NCBI GenBank assembly: GCA_911728435.2
Contig: OU452201.1
Span: 2,728,001 to 2,792,000, forward strand
Length of the DNA stretch: 64,000 nucleotides
Direction of reading: 5' to 3'
Source: Apoderus coryli
Lineage: Eukaryota > Arthropoda > Insecta > Coleoptera > Attelabidae
Below, in pieces: positions 13,029 to 24,449 of the stretch. The first letter of the stretch is position 1. Each line of letters starts with the position of its first letter. Below the pieces are notes generated by a model. It had not been told where the DNA came from. It saw nothing but the letters and a program-made list of their open reading frames with translations, and did not search any database. A program made the translations under genes and the position numbers.

Positions 13029-13865
13029 ATGGAGACTAGTTCTAACGAAAATTGTATAGAAAACTCGTTTACATCAACAAAATGTCTGACCAACGAAGAT
13101 AAACAACGTCTTAAACAACAAGACAATCGATTAATTGATGAATACAAAGCAAATATGTTGGAAAAAGACGCTAAAAAACATTGGGATATGTTTTACAAAC
13201 GAAATGAGACACGTTTCTTCAAAGACCGCCATTGGACCACACGTGAGTTTACCGAACTATTTTTTCCGGCTGAACCACTTAATGTTCAGCGGACTTTATT
13301 TGAAATTGGATGTGGTGTTGGCAATTTTATATTTCCATTACTAGAGGAAAAGTTAAATTTTGATATAATAGCTTGTGATTTATCGCCACGTGCAGTTGAA
13401 ATAGTCAAACAACACAAATTGTACGACGGAAATAAAATGAGAGTTTTCCAATGTGATCTAACAACAGAAGACGTGTGTAACCACGTGGAGGATAACTCCG
13501 TGGATATAGCTACATTGATATTTGTTTTATCTGCAATCCATCCAAATAAGTTCATAAAAACATTAACGACTATCATGAGATTATTAAAACCTGGAGGTCT
13601 TCTACTATTTCGCGACTACGGTCTATATGATATGGCGCAATTGCGCTTTAAGGCTGGTCATAAGATTGCTGAAAACTTGTATATGCGTCAGGATGGTACA
13701 AGAAGTTACTATTTTGCTACAGAGTATTTACGCGATATTCTTAACACATGTGGTTTTGAGATTATATCTAATTGCTATATTCATAGAAGAACTGTTAATA
13801 AGAAAGAGAATGTTGATGTTCCGAGGATATTTGTGCAAGCTAAAGCTAGAAAGCCAGGTAATTAA
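13029..13865 (+). CDS. METTL6: METTL6-type tRNA 3-methylcytidine methyltransferase
   Basis: This is a single-exon gene of 278 residues, close to the length of vertebrate METTL6 (about 284) and much shorter than METTL2. The family methylates C32 of tRNA-Ser anticodon loops with S-adenosylmethionine. Sequence landmarks in order are KNRHW-like KDRHWTTREF near residue 60, the SAM-binding glycine motif FEIGCGVGN near residue 95, ACDLSPRAVE, FQCDLT, LIFVLSAIHP near residue 175, LLKPGGLLLFRDYGLYD near residue 190, MRQDGTRSYYF, and VPRIFVQAK at the end. The first ATG of the frame is used and gives the expected N-terminus. It is transcribed divergently from HPS1, and the snoRNA host gene starts about 80 bp downstream. 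It is intact. Confidence 0.93.
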   Translation: METSSNENCIENSFTSTKCLTNEDKQRLKQQDNRLIDEYKANMLEKDAKKHWDMFYKRNETRFFKDRHWTTREFTELFFPAEPLNVQRTLFEIGCGVGNFIFPLLEEKLNFDIIACDLSPRAVEIVKQHKLYDGNKMRVFQCDLTTEDVCNHVEDNSVDIATLIFVLSAIHPNKFIKTLTTIMRLLKPGGLLLFRDYGLYDMAQLRFKAGHKIAENLYMRQDGTRSYYFATEYLRDILNTCGFEIISNCYIHRRTVNKKENVDVPRIFVQAKARKPGN

Positions 13866-14048
13866 TCATAAGTTAGTTAAATATATTATATCTTTGGTAA
13901 TTCTTCGTTATATAATTTGAGGTTAGGTTAATGACTAGGCGTTATCCTTCTACAACTCCGATAAGTTCTCTCATGCGTTTATTACGCCAACGAAAATTTA
14001 GTGAGGGATTCGCTGTTCGCAGTGGTTTACATTAGGTAAACCACATAA

Positions 14049-14118
14049 AATAATATGATGAATTGATTAATTCATGAGACCTATGATTTATTTGATATAT
14101 TAGCTCTATCTGATTTTA
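14049..14118 (+). ncRNA. C/D snoRNA candidate, SNORD57-like guide (18S A99)
   Basis: In host intron 1. The C box ATGATGA is at 14055-14061 and the D box CTGA at 14110-14113. The 12 nt before the D box, tattagctctat, can pair over 11 nt with the 18S rRNA segment TAGAGCTAATA. By the D+5 rule the target is the A that corresponds to human 18S Am99, which SNORD57 guides. The assignment rests on guide pairing only. Confidence 0.65.
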
Positions 14119-14759
14119 ATTTCACATTTTGTACTTATTTTGATGATTATCTCATAAATTTATATGATTTTTCTTGTTATTTACAGTTGATGATGAGGAC
14201 AATGTTTCGATATCTTGATCATGGTAAGTTTTTAATTATTTTATCACAAGTTACGAATAGACTCTTTGCCTATTAGGCTATTGGTGGTTATCCACCAAAC
14301 GGGTTTTTTATCTTTTTCGTTTGAAACACACAAAACAGAACTATCAATAAAATACATTAGTGCACTTTCCAATTGGACGTGGCCATTATTATTGTACGAT
14401 ATTGACCAACGAACAGTTTAATCTTCCTATAATTGCGTTATTAGTCATCTGTATTGATTGATATCGTTGAATCATTGCAATATACGTTCACATAATTCAA
14501 AACTTAGAATATTCAGTTTAGAAAGTTACGGTTTTAATAAACGCTATAAAGGATAAGATTTTGGGTTCGAGAATTAATTCGTATTGTGTAGGTATGTTCT
14601 TGAATCTTCAGACGAGGAAATGAAGGTCCATCAGTAAATGTGTTTGTAAAATTGGTTACAGAAGACTTTGCAAACCATTTACGAGTGATCGAATTTTCTT
14701 GTTTTGTCCGTTTGGTGAAAAACCGTCAAGAGGAACTGTTTAAGTACCAGCACATTTTT

Positions 14760-14834
14760 TTATACATGATGACAAAAATTCACCAGTTATGACTTTCAAT
14801 GATTTTTTGAAACATGCACTACCAACTGATTTTC
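14760..14834 (+). ncRNA. C/D snoRNA, SNORD33-like, copy 1
   Basis: In host intron 2. C box ATGATGA at 14766-14772, D box CTGA at 14826-14829. The D-box guide acatgcactaccaa is nearly identical to that of vertebrate SNORD33 and would direct 2'-O-methylation of the 18S U equivalent to human U1326. The rest of the molecule differs from copies 2 and 3. Confidence 0.8.
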
Positions 14835-15008
14835 TTAATAATCCTGTTATTAATTAGTATCCTACTATACTTGGTACAATAATTTGTTTTCTTTTGTTTA
14901 CAGCCGCGCAAAAGCAGTAGTTGAAAGGAAGATTGGAGATCACGTAGCATCGACAAGAGTAAGTAAACAGCATGTGTTGTAACACTTTTAAAAACATTTA
15001 AATTTGGC

Positions 15009-15088
15009 TTGCAAATGATGACATTTTACACCTCTTGTATGACTAATTATTATGATTATTTTAAAACATGCACTACCAACTGACCTTA
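15009..15088 (+). ncRNA. C/D snoRNA, SNORD33-like, copy 2
   Basis: In host intron 3. C box ATGATGA at 15015-15021, D box CTGA at 15080-15083. It has the same D-box guide as copy 1 and shares cacctcttgtatgac after the C box with copy 3, so copies 2 and 3 are the closest pair. Confidence 0.82.
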
Positions 15089-15849
15089 TTTGAATAAAGT
15101 GTTTAGTTTTAGATTCTTTGAAGTTTTTAACAGAATTTTAATATGAAAGTTGTGTTTTGTGCTTTTAGAAGTCCTGAAAGACAGCAACAACAAAAGGATT
15201 TGGAGCATCGAAATATTTTTACTGGTAAGTTGGTTTGTTGTTTTTTTTTTAACATTTTCAGCATCAAGTTTTATTTGACAATGAGGGATGCTAGATACAT
15301 TTTAATATACATTATATAAACGAATATATTTTTGCATGCATTTGAATCAATTTTCGAAGCACAATCCAGATGAGACAGGTTTAGAACTTGTGTTTTGAAC
15401 CCTTGGGAAGGCAAAACGTTGAGTATGCAATTCATTTTTAATATGCGGGAATAAAAAGTGGTCATTCAGAGCTAATTCAGGAATCACATTTGCTTTTTTC
15501 TTCAATTTGCCAAGTACTTCTGGAAAACTGTTGTACTACTATTAGATAGCAGTTGTTATGTTCTTTATTACTTTTCGTATATATCTATATATTTGTGAAA
15601 TACGTGGCAACGCCGCATTTTTAGTATTGCGCCAATATCAAGAAGTCATACTTCACTTGTAAAAAAGCTATGAAACAATGCACACCGTGCATCACACATT
15701 TGCCTGTTATATCTTCAATAAAATAAGTAAAACAAATGAAGAAGTGATTTTAATACAATTACATACAGTCCATTAATTACATCGAAACAAAACAGCAGTC
15801 TCTATATATATATATATAAGTTGAGTGGTAGTCTTTGCTGACTAGTTAA

Positions 15850-16147
15850 GAGATAACTTAGTGTCTTGGGTTGATCAGCAAATATTTTTGATTAAAACTC
15901 TTTTACGTTATGCCAAGCTTTCGAATTAACTCAAAAATGTTAAATGTTAATTATTATTTTACAAAGTTGACAAAAATTTATATAATAATGTTCTTTAATT
16001 TACAATTTATATTATTTTTACTAATGTAAAACTTGCCGCGTATACTAAGCCCCGAGGAAGATATAAAAATATATCGAAAGCTTGGCATAACGTAAAAGAG
16101 TTTTAATCAAAAATATTTGCTGATCAACCCAAGACACTAAGTTATCT
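15850..16147. mobile_element. Foldback element in snoRNA host intron 4
   Basis: Two inverted arms of about 74 bp (15850-15923 and 16073-16147) are almost perfectly complementary. Each begins or ends with agataacttagtgtcttgg and carries cgttatgccaagctttcg at its inner side. They are separated by about 150 bp of AT-rich spacer. A TA microsatellite flanks the right arm. No target-site duplication was recognised. No coding sequence. Confidence 0.7.
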
Positions 16148-16480
16148 ATATATATATATATATATATTGATATTATGATTTTTTTTTCAACAATTTGAAT
16201 ATTATAATATGTATTGGAGTGGGACTGAGGTTCAGGTTTGCCCACGATCCATTTTTTCTTGCACAACGACCACCCAGTTTGGATATTTTAAAGCGAACCA
16301 TGACCACGGTTGTGTTCGGAAGATCAGGTGATTTTTTTCTCACACTCACAAATAGCGCTCGAATAAGAAAACGTCCTGCGTTAATACCTACACCATTAAA
16401 AACTGATTTCCGCTGATATATCTATGAATATGTCAAAATTATCTTGCATTCCTCATGGGTGGTAATTCTTTGTATTTCAA

Positions 16481-16565
16481 TTGTAGATGATGAGACTTGT
16501 CACCTCTTGTATGACAAATGAATGTGATTATGATCATTTTAACATGCACTACCAACTGATAATAA
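16481..16565 (+). ncRNA. C/D snoRNA, SNORD33-like, copy 3
   Basis: In host intron 4, downstream of the foldback element. C box ATGATGA at 16487-16493, D box CTGA at 16556-16559. It has the SNORD33-type guide acatgcactaccaa before the D box and the segment cacctcttgtatgac shared with copy 2. Confidence 0.82.
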
Positions 16566-16587
16566 TTGAAATGAAAAGCTTATTACA

Positions 16588-16735
16588 GACAACTTCTGGA
16601 TAAATCCTGCGTAAAATTTATTCTAGCTACGTTTCGTTGATCATCCTGTCAGCTTCTTCAGAGCAACTTCATTAGTTTAACGATGTTGGAGGAAATGTTA
16701 GCTAGTATAAATTTGATGCAGGATTTATCCAGATG
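16588..16735. repeat. Foldback repeat, related to 61140-61232
   Basis: Inverted arms ctggataaatcctgcgtaaa near 16598 and its imperfect complement near 16710-16732 flank about 80 bp. The central part reads, on the minus strand, ctgaagaagctgacaggatg then atcaacgaaacg. A related copy sharing gctagtataaatttga and caggatttat lies at 61140-61232. It is an interspersed repeat of unknown class. Confidence 0.55.
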
Positions 16736-17175
16736 TAGTGTTTCTATATGAATTTCCTGATATTAAGTTAATAAAAGATTGGGTGATTATTTATTTTAAA
16801 TATTTTGCAGGTCGTGTCATTTTCCAGAGCGTAATAACAAGGATTTTATTTTGAAATAGGTACGTAGATATATTTTTTGATGAAGATATTTCAAGCTTTA
16901 TAGAAAAAATGAGGTTTTCTTACTAAATTTTCGAAAAATAATCCATGATGAGAAGTGAAAATGTAACGGAATGAAAACGTGGAGTAGACGTGTTTCATTC
17001 CATTATTATTTTCTCATTAAAATTTAAAGAGAAGTAAATTAAATGTTTGGTTGTACCTCATAATTCAACTAGTTTATAACAATTCATATTATAAGAGGTA
17101 TCACGTTTTATGTTTATTAATGTTTGATCTACATCCCAATCGATTTCTTTGTTAATTGTACAATTGTGTCGTCTG

Positions 17176-17248
17176 TCTGTAATGATGATTGGTATGCACC
17201 ACTCCAAATATTGATGTGTAGAGAAGGAATCCACTTATTCTGATAGTT
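17176..17248 (+). ncRNA. C/D snoRNA, SNORD32-like, copy 1
   Basis: In host intron 5. C box ATGATGA at 17182-17188, D box CTGA at 17240-17243. The D-prime guide ggtatgcaccact can pair with the 18S stretch GGTGGTGCATGG; the position matches the target of SNORD32 (human 18S Gm1328). The D-box guide (gagaaggaatccact) has a target I could not assign. Confidence 0.75.
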
Positions 17249-17610
17249 TAATTTTAATAAATGTCATACATATTTATAATAGAATATACAATTAACACTT
17301 ATTTTCTATATATTTGCAGAGTCCAGAGAGTTCATGGAGAAGTTCCATCATTCGACCAAGTAAGTAGTTTTATTTTGAAACAACAACGTAAAAAGCTTGA
17401 TATTGATGTTTGCTGTTTCACCCTGTACATCATATACTTTTTAATACCGCAAAATGGAATAAAATAAGCTCTCAATTCAAATTCAATCCATTATTCTTTA
17501 AATTACCGTGTTCAAATTTGTGGTTTAAAATTGCATTACTCAGACCTATTGATGATTAGTTTATTTTGATTTCTTTAACCGCCTCATTTGTCGTATTAAC
17601 TGCGACTCTT

Positions 17611-18606
17611 AATAATAATAATAAGCTTTATTGTCTAACGGAGAAATCTCCAATAATAAGACAATACAATACAATTCTAATGTATAATAAACAGAAATAA
17701 TATAAAAAAACATAATACATTCAGTAACCCAAAGAAAGAGATGAAAAAAAAAGAAAAAAAAAAAGAGTCAATACAAAAAAAAACAAATTGAACAACTTCG
17801 ACATTTCAATTTTAATGAGCCTGAATTGCACTAGCGATGAAAATACAAAATCTTTGATACTTAATACAGTTCAAATCAGCATCAGAACAGTGAATATTGA
17901 AAAGCTCAGAGGCAGCATATATTGGGGTTCGTCTAAGGTAATTGGAATTAGGAATGGGATTCGAAAAAGGATGCGCATTTCTGGTCGTACGGATTGGTGC
18001 TGTAAACGGAACCTGAGAAAGAAGCTCAGGGCAATCAATCAATGAATTGCAGATTTTATACAAGAACTGAAGAAAAGATATTTTCCTTCGATTCAATAGC
18101 GAATCAAATTGAAATCTGTCCAGCAGAAGTTGCTGGTCAATACCTCTACATGGATAACGACCATCAATTCGAAATGCCATACATTTCAAAAATTTTCTCT
18201 GAACACCCTCCAGCAGAGTCTCATATTTCCTGTAAACCGGATTCCATATAATACAACCATACTCAAGTTTAGACCTGACAAGACTTGAAAAAAGTGCAGT
18301 TAGAGTGTTCGGATCATTCATATTTCTCGAGTTCCGGATAACAAAGCCCAATCTCTTAAATGCAGCGTTAACCGTTTCATTGATATGTTCAGCAAATGAA
18401 TATTTTGCATCAATGATAATACCTAAATCCTTCACTGACTCCACCCTGCCCAATGACAAGTCATTAATTTTATAATCGTATATAATTTTATTAAATTTAT
18501 TAGTTATGGATATTATGTTGCACTTGCCGATGTTTAAATCTAATTTATTTATCTCTTGAACGCACGACAACTTGTATGAACTTTTTTTTTTTTTTTTTAA
18601 ATACAC
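17611..18606 (-). mobile_element. 5'-truncated non-LTR retrotransposon in host intron 6
   Basis: The minus-strand frame encodes the region after the polymerase domain: SVKDLGIIIDAKYSFAEHI, LFSSLVRSKLEYGCIIWNP, LEGVQRKFLKCMAFRIDGRY. It ends in a 3' tail of TTATTATTATTA after AATAAAGC (17611-17640). A poly-A/T stretch lies at the 5' side (18585-18600). The protein tail resembles the element at 53030-54290, so both are probably one family. It is inserted antisense to the host gene. Confidence 0.8.
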
Positions 18607-18742
18607 TACAACTCATGTCAGCGAGGCTGACAATTGCTGATATTTAATGTTAAAGGCACCATTATCTTCCTGCTATAGTCTGCAGCTTACTGCTTGACGA
18701 AATGGTTACGCCTGGTTACATTATTGCCCAAATTCATCGACT

Positions 18743-18819
18743 ATAATAATGATGATTGGTATGCACCACTCTAAAAGAAATTATATGTAGAGAAGGAATT
18801 CCTTTGTTTTCTGATTGTT
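18743..18819 (+). ncRNA. C/D snoRNA, SNORD32-like, copy 2
   Basis: In host intron 6, downstream of the retrotransposon. C box ATGATGA at 18749-18755, D box CTGA at 18811-18814. It shares gatgattggtatgcaccact and gtagagaaggaat with copy 1. The D-prime box is a clean CTAA, which supports the SNORD32-type guide assignment. Confidence 0.78.
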
Positions 18820-18967
18820 GTCTTTTGGTTAATGCTCTCAATTGGTTTTTGTTTGTACCTAATTTATGTTTTATATTTTTTGCAGAATAAATTATAACAT
18901 CACAAGGACATGCGGTGTTTGCTTTATTCGGGTATGTATTGTTTGTTGAGCTACATTTAGCTATTTT

Positions 18968-19049
18968 TGTTAAATGATGAACCCATAGTTCAAATGAATT
19001 TTGTATTGATTACAATTTCAGCATTGTCTTTCGCTCCTATCTGACTTTT
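18968..19049 (+). ncRNA. C/D snoRNA, SNORD80-like, copy 1
   Basis: In host intron 7. C box ATGATGA at 18974-18980, D box CTGA at 19041-19044. The D-box guide tctttcgctcctat matches vertebrate SNORD80 and pairs with the 28S sequence ATAGGGGCGAAAGA. The catagttca segment after the C box is also shared with SNORD80, which lies in the GAS5 host gene of mammals. Confidence 0.85.
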
Positions 19050-19249
19050 TTACTTAATTTTTAATAGATACGTTTTTACAACACAACCGGGTGTTAATTA
19101 CCATTTTTTGTGCTTTACAGAAGATCTGGATGGAATTTGATGCGAAGCATCACGGAAAGTGGACGAGAGGGATTGACATTTTGGTGTTTTTCAATTGGTA
19201 TGTAATTTTTTGACCGACTGCCCACGTGAATCAATTTTAGTGTATTTCT

Positions 19250-19330
19250 ATTTTAATGATGAGCCCATAGTTCAAATGAATCTTGCAGTGATTACGAACT
19301 TATATCGTCTTTCGCTCCTATCTGAATTAC
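19250..19330 (+). ncRNA. C/D snoRNA, SNORD80-like, copy 2
   Basis: In host intron 8. C box ATGATGA at 19256-19262, D box CTGA at 19322-19325. It has the same guide (gtctttcgctcctat) and the same cccatagttcaaatgaat segment as copy 1, so it arose by local duplication. Confidence 0.85.
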
Positions 19331-19489
19331 CGTTAGCTGAAGTATATTATGTTAATTGCCATACTTGTTCTAATGTTTTCTTTTAATCTTTCTAGGAATC
19401 AAAGGCTCTGAAGATTTTGGGTTCATGCGAGGTTAGTATTTTCTCTATACCTAGATACCTTTTTCATTTTTGCTTTGATTGTAACTATT

Positions 19490-19556
19490 TTGTTTTAATA
19501 ATGAGTTCATAGTTCAAAGGAAACTATTTGATTACAAACACTAGCATCTGACTTTC
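19490..19556 (+). pseudogene. Decayed SNORD80-like copy 3
   Basis: In host intron 9. It keeps gttcatagttcaaa and a D box CTGA at 19548-19551, but the C box is altered (ATAATGA instead of ATGATGA) and the rRNA guide before the D box is lost. I read it as a dead third copy. Confidence 0.6.
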
Positions 19557-19693
19557 CCTATGAGAATACAAAATAAATATTATTGAGTACCTACTTCTTA
19601 GTTTCTTAAATTTTAGATTGCGTTCCACATGATACTACGACCATGTCTAAACTACAACTGCCCTGCACATAGTGACCCTATGGTCGAGACCAT

Positions 19694-19815
19694 TGCCCCA
19701 AGCGATTATTATTTATTGCCAAATGTGAAAAAGAACTCCGTGGGAAGAAATTGACGAGCGATGAAGAAAGCAGCAGTTTCGACGAAAGAATCGATTTTTT
19801 TTATGGAGGTATAAG
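19694..19815 (+). mobile_element. Mariner transposase C-terminal scrap
   Basis: A plus-strand frame reads APSDYYLLPNVKKELRGKKL followed by SDEESSSFDERIDFFYGG, matching the block after the last catalytic Asp of irritans-type mariner transposases. It lies in or next to the last exon of the snoRNA host gene. Fragment only. Confidence 0.6.
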
Positions 19816-20039
19816 AAATTAATTGATAGAGAAATGTATTAGAGTTGCAAGTGAATATATTGAAAAACTGATATATTGCATTTTTATTGTCTACCTTTAT
19901 TCTGTTGTGTTATAAAAAGAAATCTCTGAAACGTTGTGGCATAATTATAATTAGATTATTAATTATGTTGTTTGGGATTAGCTCCCACTCTTCCAATAAA
20001 GCCTCTCTGAGGAGCGGTAATGTGAATGGTTGATGGTTC

Positions 20040-20165
20040 CGCTTAGATATTCATCTATGTAGAATATCCCGAATTTGTTCTATGGGATTCAGGTCTGAAT
20101 AATGCAGGCCATATCATTCGGTAGATACCACAGATCTAGAAACTCGACGAGAAGAATATTATGTG
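20040..20165. repeat. Transposon remnant sharing ends with the 58902 palindrome
   Basis: The sequence cacagatctagaaac at 20129 equals the left terminus of the 32-bp palindromic insertion at 58902. The preceding stretch (tgttctatgggattcaggtc) is reminiscent of Tc1-type elements. No partner terminus was found nearby. Confidence 0.35.
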
Positions 20166-20538
20166 AGCTTATTAAAATGACAAATAAATAGTATTCGCCA
20201 AGAGGGTACATATTAGTTTGTAATAAAAAAAACTGACATTTTCTTTATGGATTTATTTTACAAAAACAAAACCCCTCATACAAAATAAATTAACTTAAAA
20301 ACTATATACTCAGTTTCTCGCAATACACTATTCTCTTTATAAAAGAATCCGCTGGAAATTTTCAGGAATACAACATTATTTCTATTTAATTATTTTAAAA
20401 AATGTACAACAATAATTATTATCATCTTAAAGAAACGAAAATAATCTTTCTCACACAACACACACGCTAATCCACATGCAAATTGATTTAAAACTGAATT
20501 GTATTAACCTAGAGTTCTTCAGTCTTGATATCATCCAA

Positions 20539-22976
<2,438 letters not shown>

Positions 22977-23315
22977 AGTTTTTGTCTATTTGATCGAATT
23001 ACTGTAAAATAAAAAAGTAAAAATAGGTCAACATTGTACCATAGGTGTGTATACCTCACAAATAGAGTACTGCTATGGCTTAGTTACAAAAATTAAAAAA
23101 GAAAATATTGAACTATCTCAGGTCCCAAATTGGGAGCATAAAAACAACCCGGTAAATACTCTAAAAATATAATGTACTTACTGCAATGCTGCAAATAACA
23201 CCGTAGTAAACAATAAATTAATTAAAAATTCACCTTATTACTCTTTTAATTAACAATTTGCTTGAAAAACGCTTTATTCTAAATTTACCTTATACTTAAT
23301 TGCCTTTCAGAATAA

Positions 23316-23350
23316 AACTGACATTTAGCGAAAACAGAAACCGCAATATA
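23316..23350 (-). promoter_or_regulatory. BiP core promoter: TATA box and initiator
   Basis: On the minus strand TATATT starts at 23350 and an arthropod initiator TCAGTT lies at 23321-23316. That places the presumed +1 A (23319) 31 bases downstream of the TATA start, the standard spacing. The downstream non-coding exon ends at a GTAAGTA donor at 23182. Confidence 0.65.
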
Positions 23351-23366
23351 CAGGCAGTAAAATATC

Positions 23367-23385
23367 CGTGGTGCAATTTCATTGG
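23367..23385 (-). promoter_or_regulatory. ER stress response element (ERSE)
   Basis: On the minus strand the sequence is CCAAT, nine bases, CCACG: an exact match to the ERSE consensus bound by NF-Y together with ATF6 or XBP1. It lies about 50 bp upstream of the presumed BiP start site. Two further CCAAT boxes lie upstream, at 23412-23416 and 23445-23449. Confidence 0.85.
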
Positions 23386-23460
23386 TCGAAATTCGAATAT
23401 ATTCCAATATAATTGGTTGATATCACATACGTTGGCTACATCTGATTGGTCTTTATATTA

Positions 23461-23467
23461 CACGTCA
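23461..23467 (-). promoter_or_regulatory. UPRE-like TGACGTG motif
   Basis: The minus strand reads TGACGTG, the core of the unfolded protein response element recognised by XBP1/ATF6, about 140 bp upstream of the presumed BiP start. Its place next to the ERSE supports stress control of BiP. Confidence 0.6.
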
Positions 23468-23479
23468 TAAATCCACGTA

Positions 23480-24449
23480 TCTGGTACATTCTAGCAATTC
23501 GTCTGCAACGAAGCGCCGTGACTACGTTGCCACATCCAGATCTACAGTATTTTTATTGACGAAGTATTTCTATTTTTTTAAACTATAGATTTCTGTTTTC
23601 GATTGTCATTGGTTTACGCGGTGAGGTTTTTAAATGTATGAAATTGACGGCTATATTTATTATAATAATAATTCCAATCTATAAATACTTATAATTTTTT
23701 TTTCACGGCCCCTTACAAAAAAAAAAATAATAATTTATTTTAGTTGTTGTTTGCAACTTAATGTTATTATTGAATAATTAACAATAAAACTGATGCAGTA
23801 AGGTAAATAAAGACATACTAATAGTCCGGCTAATAAAGGCCGCGTAGGTCAAACATGTTTGGCAAATATATTATGAAGTGTTTGTTATATTATATTTCTG
23901 GTGCCCTTTGAGAAATCATATTTAGCAAAGATTTTACAGAACTAAAAAATATTAATAAGTAAACCAGTTATGAGCCACAAATTGAGAATCGCTGTGTATC
24001 TCACTAATAGATGAAGTTCTTAATTTTTCAAAATTCGGTCCCATGACATATCACTTACTTTTTGACTATCTGCTCTATAAATAGCGGTTTCCTATCAGGT
24101 TGCGGCGTCTGTCTTATTAGTTAATTAACACACGTCGTTATCATCATCTATATTCAGTTTTCAATTATTTTATCGAAATAAATAAGATATTTGTAGTGAC
24201 GGCAACACTGCTAGGCTCCTGTTTGCAATCAGTAATTAGACTGTAGTTTAGAGCAGAACCGCGAAATATTTGAAATATTACATCATTTGAGTATTATTCG
24301 AATAAAAACACATCATTTACTATTATTGTTAATATTGCTACTTATTTATTCATGTCGTTGAAAAGTTTAAAAGTGTATCATACTAAAATATCAAGTAATT
24401 TAATCAAAATTCTTATTATGTAGGTATTTTTTGCACAATATAATTACAA
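23480..24449. other. Intergenic DNA upstream of BiP, nothing recognised
   Basis: AT-rich sequence between the BiP promoter and the end of PDCD2L. I see no exon, RNA gene or clear repeat. Confidence 0.4.

Larger units (their letters stand above)
13945..19700 (+). ncRNA. Non-coding snoRNA host gene (UHG/GAS5-like)
   Basis: A chain of small exons with clean splice signals carries no conserved open frame. Exon ends as read: about 13945-14035, 14185-14221, 14904-14958, 15169-15224, 16811-16859, 17320-17359, 18886-18931, 19121-19197, 19396-19431, and a last exon from 19617. Most introns contain one C/D-box snoRNA candidate some 60-80 nt upstream of the acceptor, the spacing usual for intronic snoRNAs. 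The presumed start is a pyrimidine-rich stretch (CCTTCTAC) like a 5' TOP promoter. Two introns have been enlarged by mobile elements. An AATAAA lies at about 19996. The transcript start and end are inferred. Confidence 0.8.
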
